Assembly (NCBI RefSeq): GCF_016756395.1
Contig: NZ_AP018365.1
Span: forward strand, 3,447,001 to 3,511,000
Length of the DNA: 64,000 nt
Direction: 5' to 3'
Source of the DNA: Streptomyces sp. SN-593
GTDB taxonomy: Bacteria > Actinomycetota > Actinomycetes > Streptomycetales > Streptomycetaceae
The position numbers and the translations under genes were made by a program. The first letter of the stretch is position 1. The number at the start of each line of letters is the position of its first letter. The notes under the pieces were generated by a model. It saw only the letters and a list, made by a program, of their open reading frames with translations. It was not told where the DNA came from and searched no databases. Positions 18,255 through 29,807 of the stretch are shown piece by piece.

Positions 18255-19168
18255 GCCTGTCCCTTCGGGGTCGGGGCGGCCGCGCCGGAACCGGCGGCCT
18301 CGGCGGAACCGGCGGCCTCGATGGCGCGGGCCACCCGCACCGCGTCCGCGCTCGCCCGCACCTCGTGCACCCGCACCGCCCACGCGCCCTCGCGCGCGGC
18401 GATCGCGGTGACCGCGGCGGTCGCGGCGTCCCGCTCCCTGGCCGGTGGCGGCGCCGAGGACTCCGCGCCGGCCAGCACCCGGCCGAGGAACCGCTTGCGG
18501 GACGCGGCGACCAGCAACGGGCGCCCCAGCGCGGCCAGTTCGGGCAGGTGCGCGAGCAGGGCGAGGTCGTGCTCGGCGGTCTTGGCGAAGCCCAGGCCCG
18601 GGTCGACCACGATCCGCTCGGGCGCCACGCCGCCGTCGATCGCCCGGGCCAGCCCGGTCCGCAGCTCGGCGAGCACCTCGCCGAGCACGTCGCCGTAGAC
18701 CGCGCGGTTGTTCATGTCGATGCTGCGGCCGCGCCAGTGCATCACCACGAACGGCACCTCGGCCGACGCGACCACCGGGACCATCGCCGGGTCGGCCAGC
18801 CCGCCGCTGACGTCGTTGACCAGCCGGGCGCCGGCCTCGACCGCCTTCCCGGCGACGGACGCGCGCATCGTGTCCACGCTCACCAGCACCCCGCAGGCCG
18901 CCAGTTCCCGCACCACCGGGATCACCCGGCGCAGTTCCTCCGCCTCGTCCACCCGCGCGGCGCCGGGGCGGGTGGACTCCCCGCCCACGTCCACCAGGTC
19001 GGCGCCCTGCGCGACCAGGTCCAGGCCGTGCTTGACCGCGAGTTCCGGGTCGAACCACTGCCCGCCGTCGGAGAACGAGTCGGGCGTGACGTTCACCACG
19101 CCCATGACGGCGCAGCGGTCCCACCGCGGCAGTCCGACCGGTCCGCTCCGCGCCTGTGACGTACTCAT
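18251..19168 (-). CDS. folP: dihydropteroate synthase
   Basis: Condenses the pterin pyrophosphate with p-aminobenzoate; the sulfonamide target. 305 residues from ATG 19168. DHPS motifs are CAVMGVVNVTPDSFSDGG, DLVDVGGESTRPGA, VLVSVDTMRASVA, LVNDVSGGLADPAM, FVVMHWRGRS, IVVDPGLGFAKTAEHDLALL and ATAAVTAIAAREGAWAVRVH. The C-terminal ~20 residues are Ala/Gly-rich. It is first in the tight folP-NTF2-folB-folK-DUF3180 string. Confidence 0.94.
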   Translation of the reverse strand: MSTSQARSGPVGLPRWDRCAVMGVVNVTPDSFSDGGQWFDPELAVKHGLDLVAQGADLVDVGGESTRPGAARVDEAEELRRVIPVVRELAACGVLVSVDTMRASVAGKAVEAGARLVNDVSGGLADPAMVPVVASAEVPFVVMHWRGRSIDMNNRAVYGDVLGEVLAELRTGLARAIDGGVAPERIVVDPGLGFAKTAEHDLALLAHLPELAALGRPLLVAASRKRFLGRVLAGAESSAPPPARERDAATAAVTAIAAREGAWAVRVHEVRASADAVRVARAIEAAGSAEAAGSGAAAPTPKGQA

Positions 19169-19216
19169 GCGCCCAGCCTACGGGTCCGCTCCCCCGGCAC
19201 CGGTCGTGCGCCGCCG

Positions 19217-21067
19217 CTACGCGACGAACCGGCGTTCCCGCGTGTCCTCCAGGCACGCGTACCCGGGGTTGTGGCGGTGGGCGGGTCGGGCCGCCCGCCC
19301 GGGCAGGAAGCGCTGGAGCACGTCCGGCAGCGGCAGCGACAGCGTGACGAACCCTTCCGCCTGCATGATCGCGAAGCCGATCCGCGGCAGGTCGCGCGAG
19401 TTGGGGAAGACCAGGAAGCGCGGCACCCACTCCGGCTGGAACTTCGCGTTGAACTTGTACAGCGACTCGATCTGGAACCAGCGGGACAGGAACACCAGCA
19501 GCCCGCGCCATCCGCGCAGCACCGGCCCCGCGCCGATCCGCTCGCCGCGGGCCAGCGCCGAGCGGAACATCGCGAAGTTCAGCGAGACCCGGGTGACGCC
19601 GAGGTCCGGCGCGCTCTGGAGCGCGGCCACGATGAGGAGTTCGTTGAGCCCGGGGTCCGCGGCCCGGTCGCGCCGCATCAGCTCCAGGGACATCCCGTCC
19701 GGGCCCCAGGGCACGAAGTGCAGCACCGCCCGCAGGTCGCCGAGTTCGGGGTGCGGCGCCTGCGGCTCGCGCTCCTTGTGGGCGGTGACGACCACGCAGT
19801 CCCCGTCGGCCTCCTCGCCGAACCGGCCCAGCGCCATGGAGAAGCCGCGCTCGGTGTCGGTGCCGCGCCAGGCGTCCGCGGCCAGCCGCACCCGCTGCTT
19901 CTCCTCCTCGTCCAGTTCGCGCACCCGCCGCACCCGGCAGGCGTAGCCGCTGCGCTCGATCCGCTTGACCATCTGCCGGACGTTCCGCATCGCCCGCCCG
20001 GACAGCGTGAAGTCCGCGGCGTCCACGATCGCCTCGTCGCCCAGTTCCAGGGCGTCCAGCCCGGTCTCGCGGGTCCACACCTCGCCGCCGGTCTCGCTGC
20101 ACCCGACGACGGCCGGCAGCCAGGCGTGCGCGCGGGCGAGTTCCATGAAGCTGTCGATGGCGCCGGGCCACGCCTCCACGTCGCCGATCGGGTCGCCGCC
20201 GGCCAGCGCGACGCCGGAGACCACCCGGTAGCAGATCGCGGCCTTGCCGCTCGGCGAGAAGACCACGGACTTGTCGCGGCGCAGCGCGAAGTGCCCGAGC
20301 GAGTCGCGGGCGCCGTGCCGGGCCAGCAGGCCGCGCAGCCGCTGCTCCTCCTCCTCGCTCAGCTCGGCGACCGGGCGGGCCGGGCGCAGCACCAGGTAGA
20401 CGGTGGAGCAGGCGATGAGCAGGCCGAGGCCGCCCAGCGAGTAGCCGACCACGTCGCCGACCCGGTCGCTGGTGTAGTGCACCGGGCCGGAGATGCCGAA
20501 CAGGCCGTAGAGCACGTGCTGGCAGCGGGCGGCGAAGCCGGGGTTGCCGCGCTCGGAGGCGGGGTGGGCGCTGGTGATGACCAGGCCGAGGCAGAAGGCC
20601 AGCGTGCTCAGGCCCACCAGGTTCGCCAGGGCCCGCCAGCGGGTGCGCGGGTCGGACAGCGCCTGGAACTCGCCGCGGTACCTGACCAGCAGGGTGAGCA
20701 GGCCGAGCGAGACCAGGGCGCCGAAGATCGAGTGGCGGTAGAGGATCTGCGTGGCCGCGCCGATCGGCAGCAGCAGCACCGACGCCCACCAGGCGCGCTG
20801 CTTGCCGCGTTTGAGGCCGTGCGCCAGCATCAGCAGCAGGATGCCGGTGACCACCGAGGTGGCCGCCGCGAGCGAGCTGACGGTGCCGGGGAAGACCGCG
20901 GCCATCTCGTGCATCCGCCCGTTGCGGAAGGCGGGGAACACCGCGGAGACGACGTCGAGCAGACCTATCACGGCCGCCGCGGTGCCGAAGATCTTCGGTA
21001 CGGACGAGGCGTGCGGCATCAGACGGTGGTGCGGCGTGCGGGCGCGGTCAGCGGACAAGGTGCTCAC
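19217..21067 (-). CDS. MprF-like aminoacyl-phospholipid synthase (DUF2156)
   Basis: 616 residues from GTG 21067. The N-terminal third holds about six transmembrane segments, e.g. AAAVIGLLDVVSAVFPAF and LVGLSTLAFCLGLVITSA. The cytoplasmic C-terminal half is the DUF2156 GNAT-fold domain: HGARDSLGHFALRRDKSVVFS, VVSGVALAGGDPIGD, FTLSGRAMRNVRQMVKRIERSGY and LNELLIVAALQSAP. Such proteins transfer an amino acid (often lysine) from its tRNA to phosphatidylglycerol, lowering membrane charge. It is shorter than full MprF (~850), so the flippase part is reduced; specificity is unknown. Located between folE and folP on the same strand. Confidence 0.78.
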   Translation of the reverse strand: MSTLSADRARTPHHRLMPHASSVPKIFGTAAAVIGLLDVVSAVFPAFRNGRMHEMAAVFPGTVSSLAAATSVVTGILLLMLAHGLKRGKQRAWWASVLLLPIGAATQILYRHSIFGALVSLGLLTLLVRYRGEFQALSDPRTRWRALANLVGLSTLAFCLGLVITSAHPASERGNPGFAARCQHVLYGLFGISGPVHYTSDRVGDVVGYSLGGLGLLIACSTVYLVLRPARPVAELSEEEEQRLRGLLARHGARDSLGHFALRRDKSVVFSPSGKAAICYRVVSGVALAGGDPIGDVEAWPGAIDSFMELARAHAWLPAVVGCSETGGEVWTRETGLDALELGDEAIVDAADFTLSGRAMRNVRQMVKRIERSGYACRVRRVRELDEEEKQRVRLAADAWRGTDTERGFSMALGRFGEEADGDCVVVTAHKEREPQAPHPELGDLRAVLHFVPWGPDGMSLELMRRDRAADPGLNELLIVAALQSAPDLGVTRVSLNFAMFRSALARGERIGAGPVLRGWRGLLVFLSRWFQIESLYKFNAKFQPEWVPRFLVFPNSRDLPRIGFAIMQAEGFVTLSLPLPDVLQRFLPGRAARPAHRHNPGYACLEDTRERRFVA

Positions 21068-21348
21068 AGGTTCCGGAACGAGGGACGGTTGCGCCCACTA
21101 GGACGGAAACACCCGTCTACGGGTTGCGTCCGGGCGTTGTCAATCCGCGACGGCTCCGGGCCGGCCCGCCCCCGGCGCCGCCGGCGGGGGCGTCCGCCGG
21201 GCCGCTCCGCGGCGGGCGGCGGCGGGAAACGGAATCCGGCCGGAGCCCGGGCGGCGCCCGATCCGCGCCGGGTCCGCGCCGAGGCCGTGTCCGATCCGCG
21301 CGGGGCGGTGCCCGATCCGCTCCGGGCCGCTCCTGCTCGGCTCCCCGG

Positions 21349-21954
21349 TCAGCGTCCGATGATCAGGCTCATCGCCTCGGAACGCGTGGCGGGGTCCCTG
21401 AGCTGCCCGCGCACCGCCGACGTGAGGGTCTTGGCGCCGGGCTTGCGCACCCCGCGCATCGTCATGCACATGTGCTCGCACTCCACGACGACGATCACGC
21501 CGCGCGGCTCCAGTATCCGCATCATCGCGTCGGCGACCTGCGTGGTCAGCCGCTCCTGCACCTGCGGGCGCCGCGCGTACACGTCCACCAGGCGGGCCAG
21601 CTTGGACAGGCCGGTGATCTTCCCGTTGCTCGCCGGGATGTAGCCGATGTGGGCGACGCCGACGAAGGGCACCAGGTGGTGTTCGCAGGAGGACATCACC
21701 TCGATGTCCTTGACCAGCACCATCTCGTCGTGGCCGAGGTCGAAGGTGGTGGTGAGCACGTCCTCGGGCCGCTGCCACAGCCCGGCGAATATCTCCCGGT
21801 AGGCGCGGGCCACCCGGCCCGGGGTCTCGCGCAGCCCCTCGCGGTCGGGGTCCTCCCCGACGGCGTAGAGCAGTTCGCGGATCGCGGCCTCGGCCCGCTT
21901 CTCGTCGAACACGCCCGGCGTGTGGTCGCCGTCGAGCGTCACGGGGTCGGTCAT
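21349..21954 (-). CDS. folE: GTP cyclohydrolase I
   Basis: Opens GTP to dihydroneopterin triphosphate, the first folate step. 201 residues from ATG 21954. Features are [19 protein letters not shown], the zinc region [43 protein letters not shown] and [21 protein letters not shown] with the second zinc Cys. It follows ftsH by 125 bp containing a hairpin. The 281 bp downstream are extremely GC-rich, with three copies of CCGATCCGC (about 21258, 21290 and 21311). Confidence 0.95.
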   Translation of the reverse strand: MTDPVTLDGDHTPGVFDEKRAEAAIRELLYAVGEDPDREGLRETPGRVARAYREIFAGLWQRPEDVLTTTFDLGHDEMVLVKDIEVMSSCEHHLVPFVGVAHIGYIPASNGKITGLSKLARLVDVYARRPQVQERLTTQVADAMMRILEPRGVIVVVECEHMCMTMRGVRKPGAKTLTSAVRGQLRDPATRSEAMSLIIGR

Positions 21955-22000
21955 GGGCCTCGCTCCTCTGGACGTCATCGCGGCAGGTGGGAAACACGGC

Positions 22001-22032
22001 CGCGGCCCCAAGGCTAGAACCCTGGGGCCGCG
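22001..22032. terminator. hairpin between ftsH and folE
   Basis: CGCGGCCCCA (22001-22010) pairs perfectly with TGGGGCCGCG (22023-22032) around a 12-base loop. A smaller CGGAC/GTCCG hairpin lies at 22042-22054. It could end ftsH transcripts or attenuate read-through into folE. Confidence 0.55.
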
Positions 22033-22079
22033 CGTCGCATTCCGGACAGTGTCCGAAACGGGATGGATCAGTGTGATGT

Positions 22080-24122
<2,043 letters not shown>

Positions 24123-24125
<3 letters not shown>

Positions 24126-24157
24126 CCATGCGGGGCGTGACCGCCCCGTCCCTCCTG
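24123..24157 (-). promoter_or_regulatory. ftsH translation start with stem-loop between ribosome-binding site and ATG
   Basis: The Shine-Dalgarno CAGGAGG (24151-24157) is 25 bases from the ATG at 24125, too far for normal use. An 18-base hairpin (arms 24131-24137 and 24142-24148, 7 bp, 4-base loop) lies between them. Folded out, it leaves about 7 bases, an ideal spacing. A second, out-of-frame ATG (24127-24129) comes just before the true start. Confidence 0.5.
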
Positions 24158-24344
24158 CCGCAGTGAGGCACAGCCGCTGGTGGGCGGCGTGTGCATCCGG
24201 TGTATGACCCGATCCTTCGGACGGTACCCCAGCATTGTGACCCGAGGTTGCCACCGACCGTTAACAATCCGGCTTTCCCCTGCTCCAACGGCGGGAAACC
24301 GACAGGGGTTCCCCGAGCCGCCGTGAGGGTGGTCTCAGCGTGCC

Positions 24345-24899
24345 TCAGCCGCCGTAGACGTGCGGTGCGAGGGTGCCGACGAACGGCAGGTTTCGGTACT
24401 TCTCGGAGTAGTCCAGGCCGTAGCCGACCACGAACTCGTTGGGGATGTCGAAGCCAGTGTATTTGACATCGATGCGTACCTTGGCCGCCTCGGGCTTGCG
24501 CAGCAGCGTGCAGACCTCCAGGGAGGCCGGGCCGCGCGAGCCGAGGTTGCTGATCAGCCAGGAGAGCGTCAGCCCGGAGTCGATGATGTCCTCGACGATC
24601 AGGACGTGCCGCCCGGCGATGTCGGTGTCCAGGTCCTTGAGGATGCGGACCACGCCGGAGGACTTGGTGCCGGCGCCGTAGGAGGACACCGCCATCCAGT
24701 CCATCGTCACGTTGCTGGACAGCGCCCTGGCCAGGTCCGCCATCACCATCACGGCACCCTTGAGGACGCCGACGATCAGCAGGTCCCTGCCCGCGTAGTC
24801 CCGGTCGATCTCGGCTGCCAGCTCCTGGAGCTTCGCGTCGATGTCTGCCTTGGCGATGAGCACCTTCTCAAGGTCGGCGCCCATGTCGGTCTCGTTCAC
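24345..24899 (-). CDS. hpt: hypoxanthine phosphoribosyltransferase
   Basis: Purine salvage enzyme making IMP/GMP from hypoxanthine/guanine and PRPP. 184 residues from GTG 24899 ([14 protein letters not shown]); an ATG five codons later is an alternative. Motifs are [21 protein letters not shown], the [11 protein letters not shown] flexible loop, the PRPP loop [18 protein letters not shown] and [34 protein letters not shown] lies 13 bp upstream of the GTG. The tilS stop is 28 bp upstream, an arrangement conserved in many bacteria (tilS-hpt-ftsH). Confidence 0.95.
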   Translation of the reverse strand: MNETDMGADLEKVLIAKADIDAKLQELAAEIDRDYAGRDLLIVGVLKGAVMVMADLARALSSNVTMDWMAVSSYGAGTKSSGVVRILKDLDTDIAGRHVLIVEDIIDSGLTLSWLISNLGSRGPASLEVCTLLRKPEAAKVRIDVKYTGFDIPNEFVVGYGLDYSEKYRNLPFVGTLAPHVYGG

Positions 24900-24927
24900 T
24901 ACGCGGTACGTCCTCAGGTCTGCGGCT

Positions 24928-26022
24928 CTACGACGGCGAGAACACCAGTCTGCCATCCGCCCTTCTGACGGCGACGCCCCCCGGCAGGTTGAGCGCTTTC
25001 TGGCCGCGCCACCCCGTGACCAGGCGGTCCACCTCCTCGATGTGCCGGGCGAAGAGGAAGCCGGGCGGGGACCCGGCGGCGACCGCGGCCCGGCGCAGCA
25101 CCCGGCGCCGGACGGCCGCGGGCAGGCCGTGCAGCCGGGCCACGTCGAGGCTGCCGTCGTCGCCGGCGGCGTCGGCCTGCGCGTCGGCGGCCCACTGGTC
25201 GAGGGCGTCGGCGTCGTCGCGGGAGAGCTGGGCGGTGCGCGCGAGGGCCTGCACGACGCCCTTGCCGAGCGACTTCTCCAGCACCGGGAGCGCTTCGTGC
25301 CGCACCCGGGAGCGGGTGTAGGCGGGGTCGTGGTTGTGCGGGTCCTCCCACACGGTGATGCCCTGGGCGAGGCAGCCCTGCCGGACGGTGTCGCGGTCGA
25401 GCAGCAGGAACGGGCGGCGGTAGCGGCCGCCGGCGCCGGAGACCGCGGCCATGCCGGACAGCGAGCGGGTGCCCGAGCCGCGGGCGAGGCCCAGCAGCAC
25501 CGTCTCGGCCTGGTCGTCCCGGGTGTGGCCGAGCAGCACCGCGGCGGCGCCGCGGCGCTCGGCGACGGCGTCCAGCGCGGCGTACCGCGCGTCGCGCGCG
25601 GCGGCCTCGGGGCCGACGCGGCGGCCGGTGCCGGTGCCGGCGGTGCCGACGTACGCCCCGCCGTGCGCGGGCGTGGCGGACTGGCGGCCGACGGTGACGC
25701 CGATCGCCTCGACCGGGTCGAGGCCGAGGGCGCGCAGCCGCTCCACGACCTCCTGGGCGCGGCGGTCCGAGCCGCTCTGCAGGCCGTGGTCGACGGTGAC
25801 GGCGCCGGCGCGCACGCCGAGCCGGGGTGCTTCGAAGGCGAGGGCGGCGGCCAGCGCCATCGAGTCGGCGCCGCCGCTGCACGCGGCGAGGACGAGCGGG
25901 CCGGCGGCGTCCGCGGTGGCGGGGGACGGCGCGGTGGACACGTCGGCGGAGGCTGCGAGCACGTCGTGCAGGACGCGGCGGACCGCCAGGCGTATCGCCG
26001 CGACCGTGGGGTGGGGTCCCAT
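24928..26022 (-). CDS. tilS: tRNA(Ile)-lysidine synthetase
   Basis: Modifies C34 of the minor tRNA-Ile to lysidine so that it reads AUA. 364 residues from ATG 26022, preceded by GGGAGG. The PP-loop ATP motif is [19 protein letters not shown] (~45-62). [35 protein letters not shown] and [21 protein letters not shown] are all diagnostic. The C-terminal substrate-binding domain is short, as usual in actinobacteria. Essential gene; follows the DUF2342 protease gene after 320 bp. Confidence 0.95.
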   Translation of the reverse strand: MGPHPTVAAIRLAVRRVLHDVLAASADVSTAPSPATADAAGPLVLAACSGGADSMALAAALAFEAPRLGVRAGAVTVDHGLQSGSDRRAQEVVERLRALGLDPVEAIGVTVGRQSATPAHGGAYVGTAGTGTGRRVGPEAAARDARYAALDAVAERRGAAAVLLGHTRDDQAETVLLGLARGSGTRSLSGMAAVSGAGGRYRRPFLLLDRDTVRQGCLAQGITVWEDPHNHDPAYTRSRVRHEALPVLEKSLGKGVVQALARTAQLSRDDADALDQWAADAQADAAGDDGSLDVARLHGLPAAVRRRVLRRAAVAAGSPPGFLFARHIEEVDRLVTGWRGQKALNLPGGVAVRRADGRLVFSPS

Positions 26023-26342
26023 GTCCGGTTCCCTCCTGGGGAGGCTGGGGTGGGCGGGCAGAGCGGCAGGCTCTGCGAGATGGGTTGACGCAGGGTGTTC
26101 AGATGGTGACAGAAGCCCGGGCATATCCCGAGCATCGCACGCGACACCCCACGCCAGCGGTCCCTCGGACGGGTGAACCCGGAGCGAAACAGGCGGCCGG
26201 ACCGCCCATCGGGCGGCGGAACGGCCGGTACGGGTGGTGCGGGTGGTGTCGGGGCCGGGGCTCGCGGGGGCGCGCCCCGGGCTCGCGCGGATGCGGACGC
26301 GCCCGCACGCCCCGTGCGGGGTACGGCGCGGCCCCGCCGCGG
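26023..26342. other. gap between DUF2342 protease gene and tilS
   Basis: 320 bp without a gene. The tilS-proximal half is less GC-rich and contains GGGCATATCCC-like sequence (about 26119), probably the tilS-hpt promoter region on the minus strand. The other half is very GC-rich with small hairpins such as CCCGCAC/GTGCGGG near 26308-26326, probably the terminator of the protease gene. Confidence 0.4.
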
Positions 26343-27515
26343 TCAGCCGTCGGTGCGGCCGTGCACCCGCGCCACCCACTCCGCGGGTTTGGCGATCTCC
26401 GCCTTCGTGGGCAGCGTGTTGGGCGAGGTCCACACCCGGTTGAAGCCGTCCATGCCGACCTCCTTCACCACGCCGCGGACGAACCGCTCGCCGTCGCGGT
26501 ACTGGCGCAGCTTCGCGTCCAGGCCGAGCAGCCGGCGCAGCGCCTGGTCGAGCCGCCCGGCGCCGCTGGCCCGGCGCTGCCCGAACTTCTCCCGGATCTC
26601 CGCGACGCTGGGCACCACGTCGGGGCCCACCCCGTCCATCACGTAGTCGGCGTGCCCTTCGAGCAGGGACATCACGGCGGTCAGCCGGGTCAGGATCTCC
26701 TTCTGCGTCGGGGTCTGCACCAGGTCGACGAGGCTGCGGCCGTCGTCCGCGCCGTCGGCGCCGGTGCCGCCCTCCTCGCGGTCCCTGCCGCCGCTGACGG
26801 CCTGCACCGCCTGCCGGACCCGCTCCACGACCGTGGAGGCGTCGAGTTCGGTCTCGCCCAGGAACGACTGGATCTCGCCCTCGATGTGGTCGCGCAGCCA
26901 CGGCACCGCGGTGAACTGGGTGCGGTGGGTCTCCTCGTGGAGGCACACCCACAGCCGGAAGTCGTGCGGGTCGACGTCCAGCTCGCGTTCGACGTGCACG
27001 ATGTTCGGGGCCACCAGCAGCAGGCGGCCGGCGCGGGACTCGCCGGGGCCCGGCCGCACCGGTCCCGCGGGCATGTCGCGCGAGGCGGGGGCGAAGGTCT
27101 CGTACTGGCCCAGCACCCGGGAGGACAGGAAGCTCAGCAGCATGCCGACCTCGACGCCGGTGACCTTGCCGCCGACGGTGCCCAGCACGACGCCGCCCGC
27201 GCCGCCGGGGCGGCGCGCCTGCATCTTGCCGAGCAGCGGCTTGAGGACCTCGCGGAAGCCGGCGACATTGGCGCGGACCCAGCCGGGGCGGTCCACGATG
27301 AGCACCGGGGTGCCGTGCGGCTTCGGGCCGTCCTCGCCGTACATCCGCGTGAACGCGCTGACGTGCTGCTCGGACGCCTCGGCGTGCGTGCGCAGCTCCG
27401 CGACGATCGCGCGGGCCTCGTCCCGGCTCACCTCGGGGCCGGGACGCGTCAGCCGCTGCGCGGTCGCCACGGCGAGGTTCCAGTCGACCATCTCGCTTCC
27501 ACCGATGCTCGTCAT
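26343..27515 (-). CDS. DUF2342 family zinc-dependent metalloprotease
   Basis: 390 residues from ATG 27515; an ATG eight codons later with GGAAG upstream is an alternative. The zinc motif is [10 protein letters not shown] (HExxH) near residue 200, with a later [10 protein letters not shown] that can supply the third ligand. [33 protein letters not shown] and [19 protein letters not shown] are family landmarks. The actinobacterial DUF2342 / 'F420-associated' protease family has no known substrate. In streptomycetes it lies between dacB and tilS as here. Confidence 0.85.
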   Translation of the reverse strand: MTSIGGSEMVDWNLAVATAQRLTRPGPEVSRDEARAIVAELRTHAEASEQHVSAFTRMYGEDGPKPHGTPVLIVDRPGWVRANVAGFREVLKPLLGKMQARRPGGAGGVVLGTVGGKVTGVEVGMLLSFLSSRVLGQYETFAPASRDMPAGPVRPGPGESRAGRLLLVAPNIVHVERELDVDPHDFRLWVCLHEETHRTQFTAVPWLRDHIEGEIQSFLGETELDASTVVERVRQAVQAVSGGRDREEGGTGADGADDGRSLVDLVQTPTQKEILTRLTAVMSLLEGHADYVMDGVGPDVVPSVAEIREKFGQRRASGAGRLDQALRRLLGLDAKLRQYRDGERFVRGVVKEVGMDGFNRVWTSPNTLPTKAEIAKPAEWVARVHGRTDG

Positions 27516-27586
27516 ACCTTCACCGTACGTTGCGAACCCCGGTTTCGGGTCCCCTTCCCCCGGGCGGGGGCGCGGGAGCGGGCGGG

Positions 27587-29026
27587 TCAGGTGGAGGCCA
27601 CGGCCGTGGCCAGCGCGTCGAGCGCGGACTCGGTGGACGTGGGGTCGGCTCCGCCCTGGGTCATGAAGGAGAACGTCAGGAGCCGTCCTCCCGAGGTCAC
27701 CACGGTCCCCGCGATGGTGTTGGTGCCGGTGAGCGTCCCGGTCTTCGCGTGCACCAGGCCCGCCGCCGGCGACCCCCCGCCGAACCGCTCCGCGAGCGTC
27801 CCGGTGAAGTCGGCCACCGGCAACCCCGTCAGGACCGGCCGCAGTTCGTCGTGGCCGGGGCTCGCCGCCAGCGCGAGCAGCCGCGCGAGGGTGACCGGCG
27901 CCAGCCGGTCGTCGTGGTCCAGCCCGCTCCCGTCGTGGAACGACGCCTGCGGCAGCGGCACGCCGTACCGGGTGAGCGCCGCCCTGATGCCGGCGGCGCC
28001 CCCCGCGAAGCTCGCCGGCCGCCCGCTCGCGAGGGCGACCTGGCGGGCCAGCGCCTCCGCGAGGTCGTTGTCGCTGTTGGTGAGCATCTGCTCCACCAGG
28101 TCCGACAGGGGGGCGGACGCGTGGGTGGCGAGCGTGGTGCCGGCCACGGTCCCGTTCCTGCCGCCCGAGGCCGGGGCGACGCCGGTCACGGTGATCCCCT
28201 GCTTCCCGAGCAGGTCCGCGAAGCTCCCCGCCGCGCTGGCCGCCGGGTCGTACGCCCGGGCCGCCGGGCCGCTGCTGCTGTCGTCGAGCCGCCCCTCGTC
28301 CGCCATGAGCGCGGTGACCGGCGCGAGGTTCTCGTTGTGGCCGATCGGGTGCAGCGAGGGCCCGGTGTAGAGCGAGGTGTCGTAGCCGAGGTCGATCGTC
28401 GTGTGCCCGGCCGCCTTCAGCGCCTTCGCGGTGTCCTGCGCGAGCTGCCCCAGTTCCAAGGTCGGGTCGCCGCCGCCGACCAGCACCACCTGGCCCTTGG
28501 CGGTCCGCACCACCCGCGTGGTGAGCCGCTTGTCCGGGCCGAGCAGGCCCAGCGCCGCGGTGGCGGTGGCGAGTTTGGTGGTGGACGCGGGTGTCGTCGC
28601 GGACCCGTCCTGGTGGTCGTAGAGGACCGTGCCGGTGCCGGCGTCGATCACGACGCCGGTGCGCACCGGGCCCATGCCGTACGCCGACAGCAGCGGGTCG
28701 AGCTTCCCGGCGAGGCGGGTGGCGGTGCCCGCGGGCACCGGCGCCGCGGAGGCGCCGACCGGTGCCAGCACCGGTGCGGCGGCGGGGACGGCGGACGGCA
28801 GCGCGGAGGGTGTGCCGCCGGCCGGGGCCCCGGCGGTGGAGCCGTGCCCGGTCGCGGCCTTCCCGCCGGTGCGGCCGTCCGCGGCGTCCCGGGCGGCGGC
28901 GAAGTGCCGTTCCGCGGTGCGCTGGCCGCCCTGCCACGGTCCGGCCGCCACCGCCGTCCCGGCGGCCACGACCGCGCCTATCCCGGCGGATACCGCCACG
29001 ACCTGCCACGTCCTGCCGAGCGGCAC
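27587..29026 (-). CDS. dacB: D-alanyl-D-alanine carboxypeptidase/endopeptidase (PBP4 type)
   Basis: Exported S13 serine peptidase acting on peptidoglycan stem peptides. 479 residues from GTG 29026, chosen because GAAAGGGG lies 10 bp upstream and the family begins near VPLGRTWQ; GTG 29071 is the longer option. A signal anchor (VVAVSAGIGAVVAAGTAVAA) is followed by an Ala/Gly/Pro-rich linker. The catalytic motifs are STTKLATA (SxxK), TNSDNDLAEALARQ (SxN) and VHAKTGTLTGTN (KTG). Divergent from ppa, with under 90 bp between starts. Confidence 0.9.
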   Translation of the reverse strand: MPLGRTWQVVAVSAGIGAVVAAGTAVAAGPWQGGQRTAERHFAAARDAADGRTGGKAATGHGSTAGAPAGGTPSALPSAVPAAAPVLAPVGASAAPVPAGTATRLAGKLDPLLSAYGMGPVRTGVVIDAGTGTVLYDHQDGSATTPASTTKLATATAALGLLGPDKRLTTRVVRTAKGQVVLVGGGDPTLELGQLAQDTAKALKAAGHTTIDLGYDTSLYTGPSLHPIGHNENLAPVTALMADEGRLDDSSSGPAARAYDPAASAAGSFADLLGKQGITVTGVAPASGGRNGTVAGTTLATHASAPLSDLVEQMLTNSDNDLAEALARQVALASGRPASFAGGAAGIRAALTRYGVPLPQASFHDGSGLDHDDRLAPVTLARLLALAASPGHDELRPVLTGLPVADFTGTLAERFGGGSPAAGLVHAKTGTLTGTNTIAGTVVTSGGRLLTFSFMTQGGADPTSTESALDALATAVAST

Positions 29027-29113
29027 AGTCGACCAGCCCCTTTCGCGACCACCCCGATGCGTGGGAGACACTTAACCACCCACACTGTGTGCTGATCATT
29101 GAGGAGTAGGGCC

Positions 29114-29605
29114 GTGGAGTTCGACGTCACGATCGAGATCCCGAAGGGTTCCCGCAACAAGTACGAGGTGGACCACGAGACGGGTCGTATCCGCCTGGAC
29201 CGCAGGCTCTTCACGTCCACGAGCTACCCGGCGGACTACGGTTTCATCGAGAACACCCTGGGCCAGGACGGCGACCCGCTGGACGCGCTGGTCATCCTGG
29301 ACGAGCCGACCTTCCCGGGGTGCCTGATCACCTGCCGCGCCATCGGCATGTTCCGGATGACCGACGAGGCCGGCGGCGACGACAAGGTGCTGTGCGTGCC
29401 GGCGTCCGACCCGCGCGTGGAGCACCTGCGGGACATCCACAACGTGTCCGAGTTCGACCGCCTGGAGATCCAGCACTTCTTCGAGGTCTACAAGGACCTG
29501 GAGCCGGGCAAGTCGGTCGAGGGCGCGGACTGGGTGACCCGCGCCGAGGCCGAGGCGGAGATCGAGGAGTCCTTCCGCCGGCTGAAGGAGCAGGGCGGCC
29601 ACTGA
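29114..29605 (+). CDS. ppa: inorganic pyrophosphatase
   Basis: Soluble family I pyrophosphatase, hydrolysing PPi to drive biosynthesis. 163 residues from GTG 29114 ([20 protein letters not shown]); GAGGAG 7 bp upstream sets this start over the in-frame codon at 29099. The signature [10 protein letters not shown] carries the metal-binding aspartates, with [14 protein letters not shown] before and [14 protein letters not shown] after. Confidence 0.96.
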   Translation: MEFDVTIEIPKGSRNKYEVDHETGRIRLDRRLFTSTSYPADYGFIENTLGQDGDPLDALVILDEPTFPGCLITCRAIGMFRMTDEAGGDDKVLCVPASDPRVEHLRDIHNVSEFDRLEIQHFFEVYKDLEPGKSVEGADWVTRAEAEAEIEESFRRLKEQGGH

Positions 29606-29624
29606 CCCCGGCTTCCCGCACGGA

Positions 29625-29655
29625 CGGGCCCGCGGCCGCTCCGGCCGCGGGCCCG
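29625..29655. terminator. ppa terminator
   Basis: A perfect 14-bp stem (CGGGCCCGCGGCCG and its complement) with a 3-base loop starts 20 bp after the ppa stop. Confidence 0.8.
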
Positions 29656-29697
29656 CGCCGTGCGGGCGGGTACGGCCCTGCCCGCCCGGGCGGGTAC

Positions 29698-29755
29698 GGG
29701 CCCGCGAGTCGTACGTGTACGGGCGCGGGCCCGCGAGTTGTACGCGTACGGGCGC
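29698..29755. repeat. 29-bp tandem repeat downstream of ppa
   Basis: Two abutting copies (29698-29726, 29727-29755) of GGGCCCGCGAGTYGTACGYG plus TACGGGCGC, differing at two bases. Flanking sequence (29660-29805) contains further GTACGGGC and CCCGCC motifs. It is non-coding and lies between convergent genes. Confidence 0.75.
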
Positions 29756-29807
29756 GCGTGACGGGGCGTGGACGGACGGGCCCGCGTGGACGTACGGGCC
29801 CGCCCGG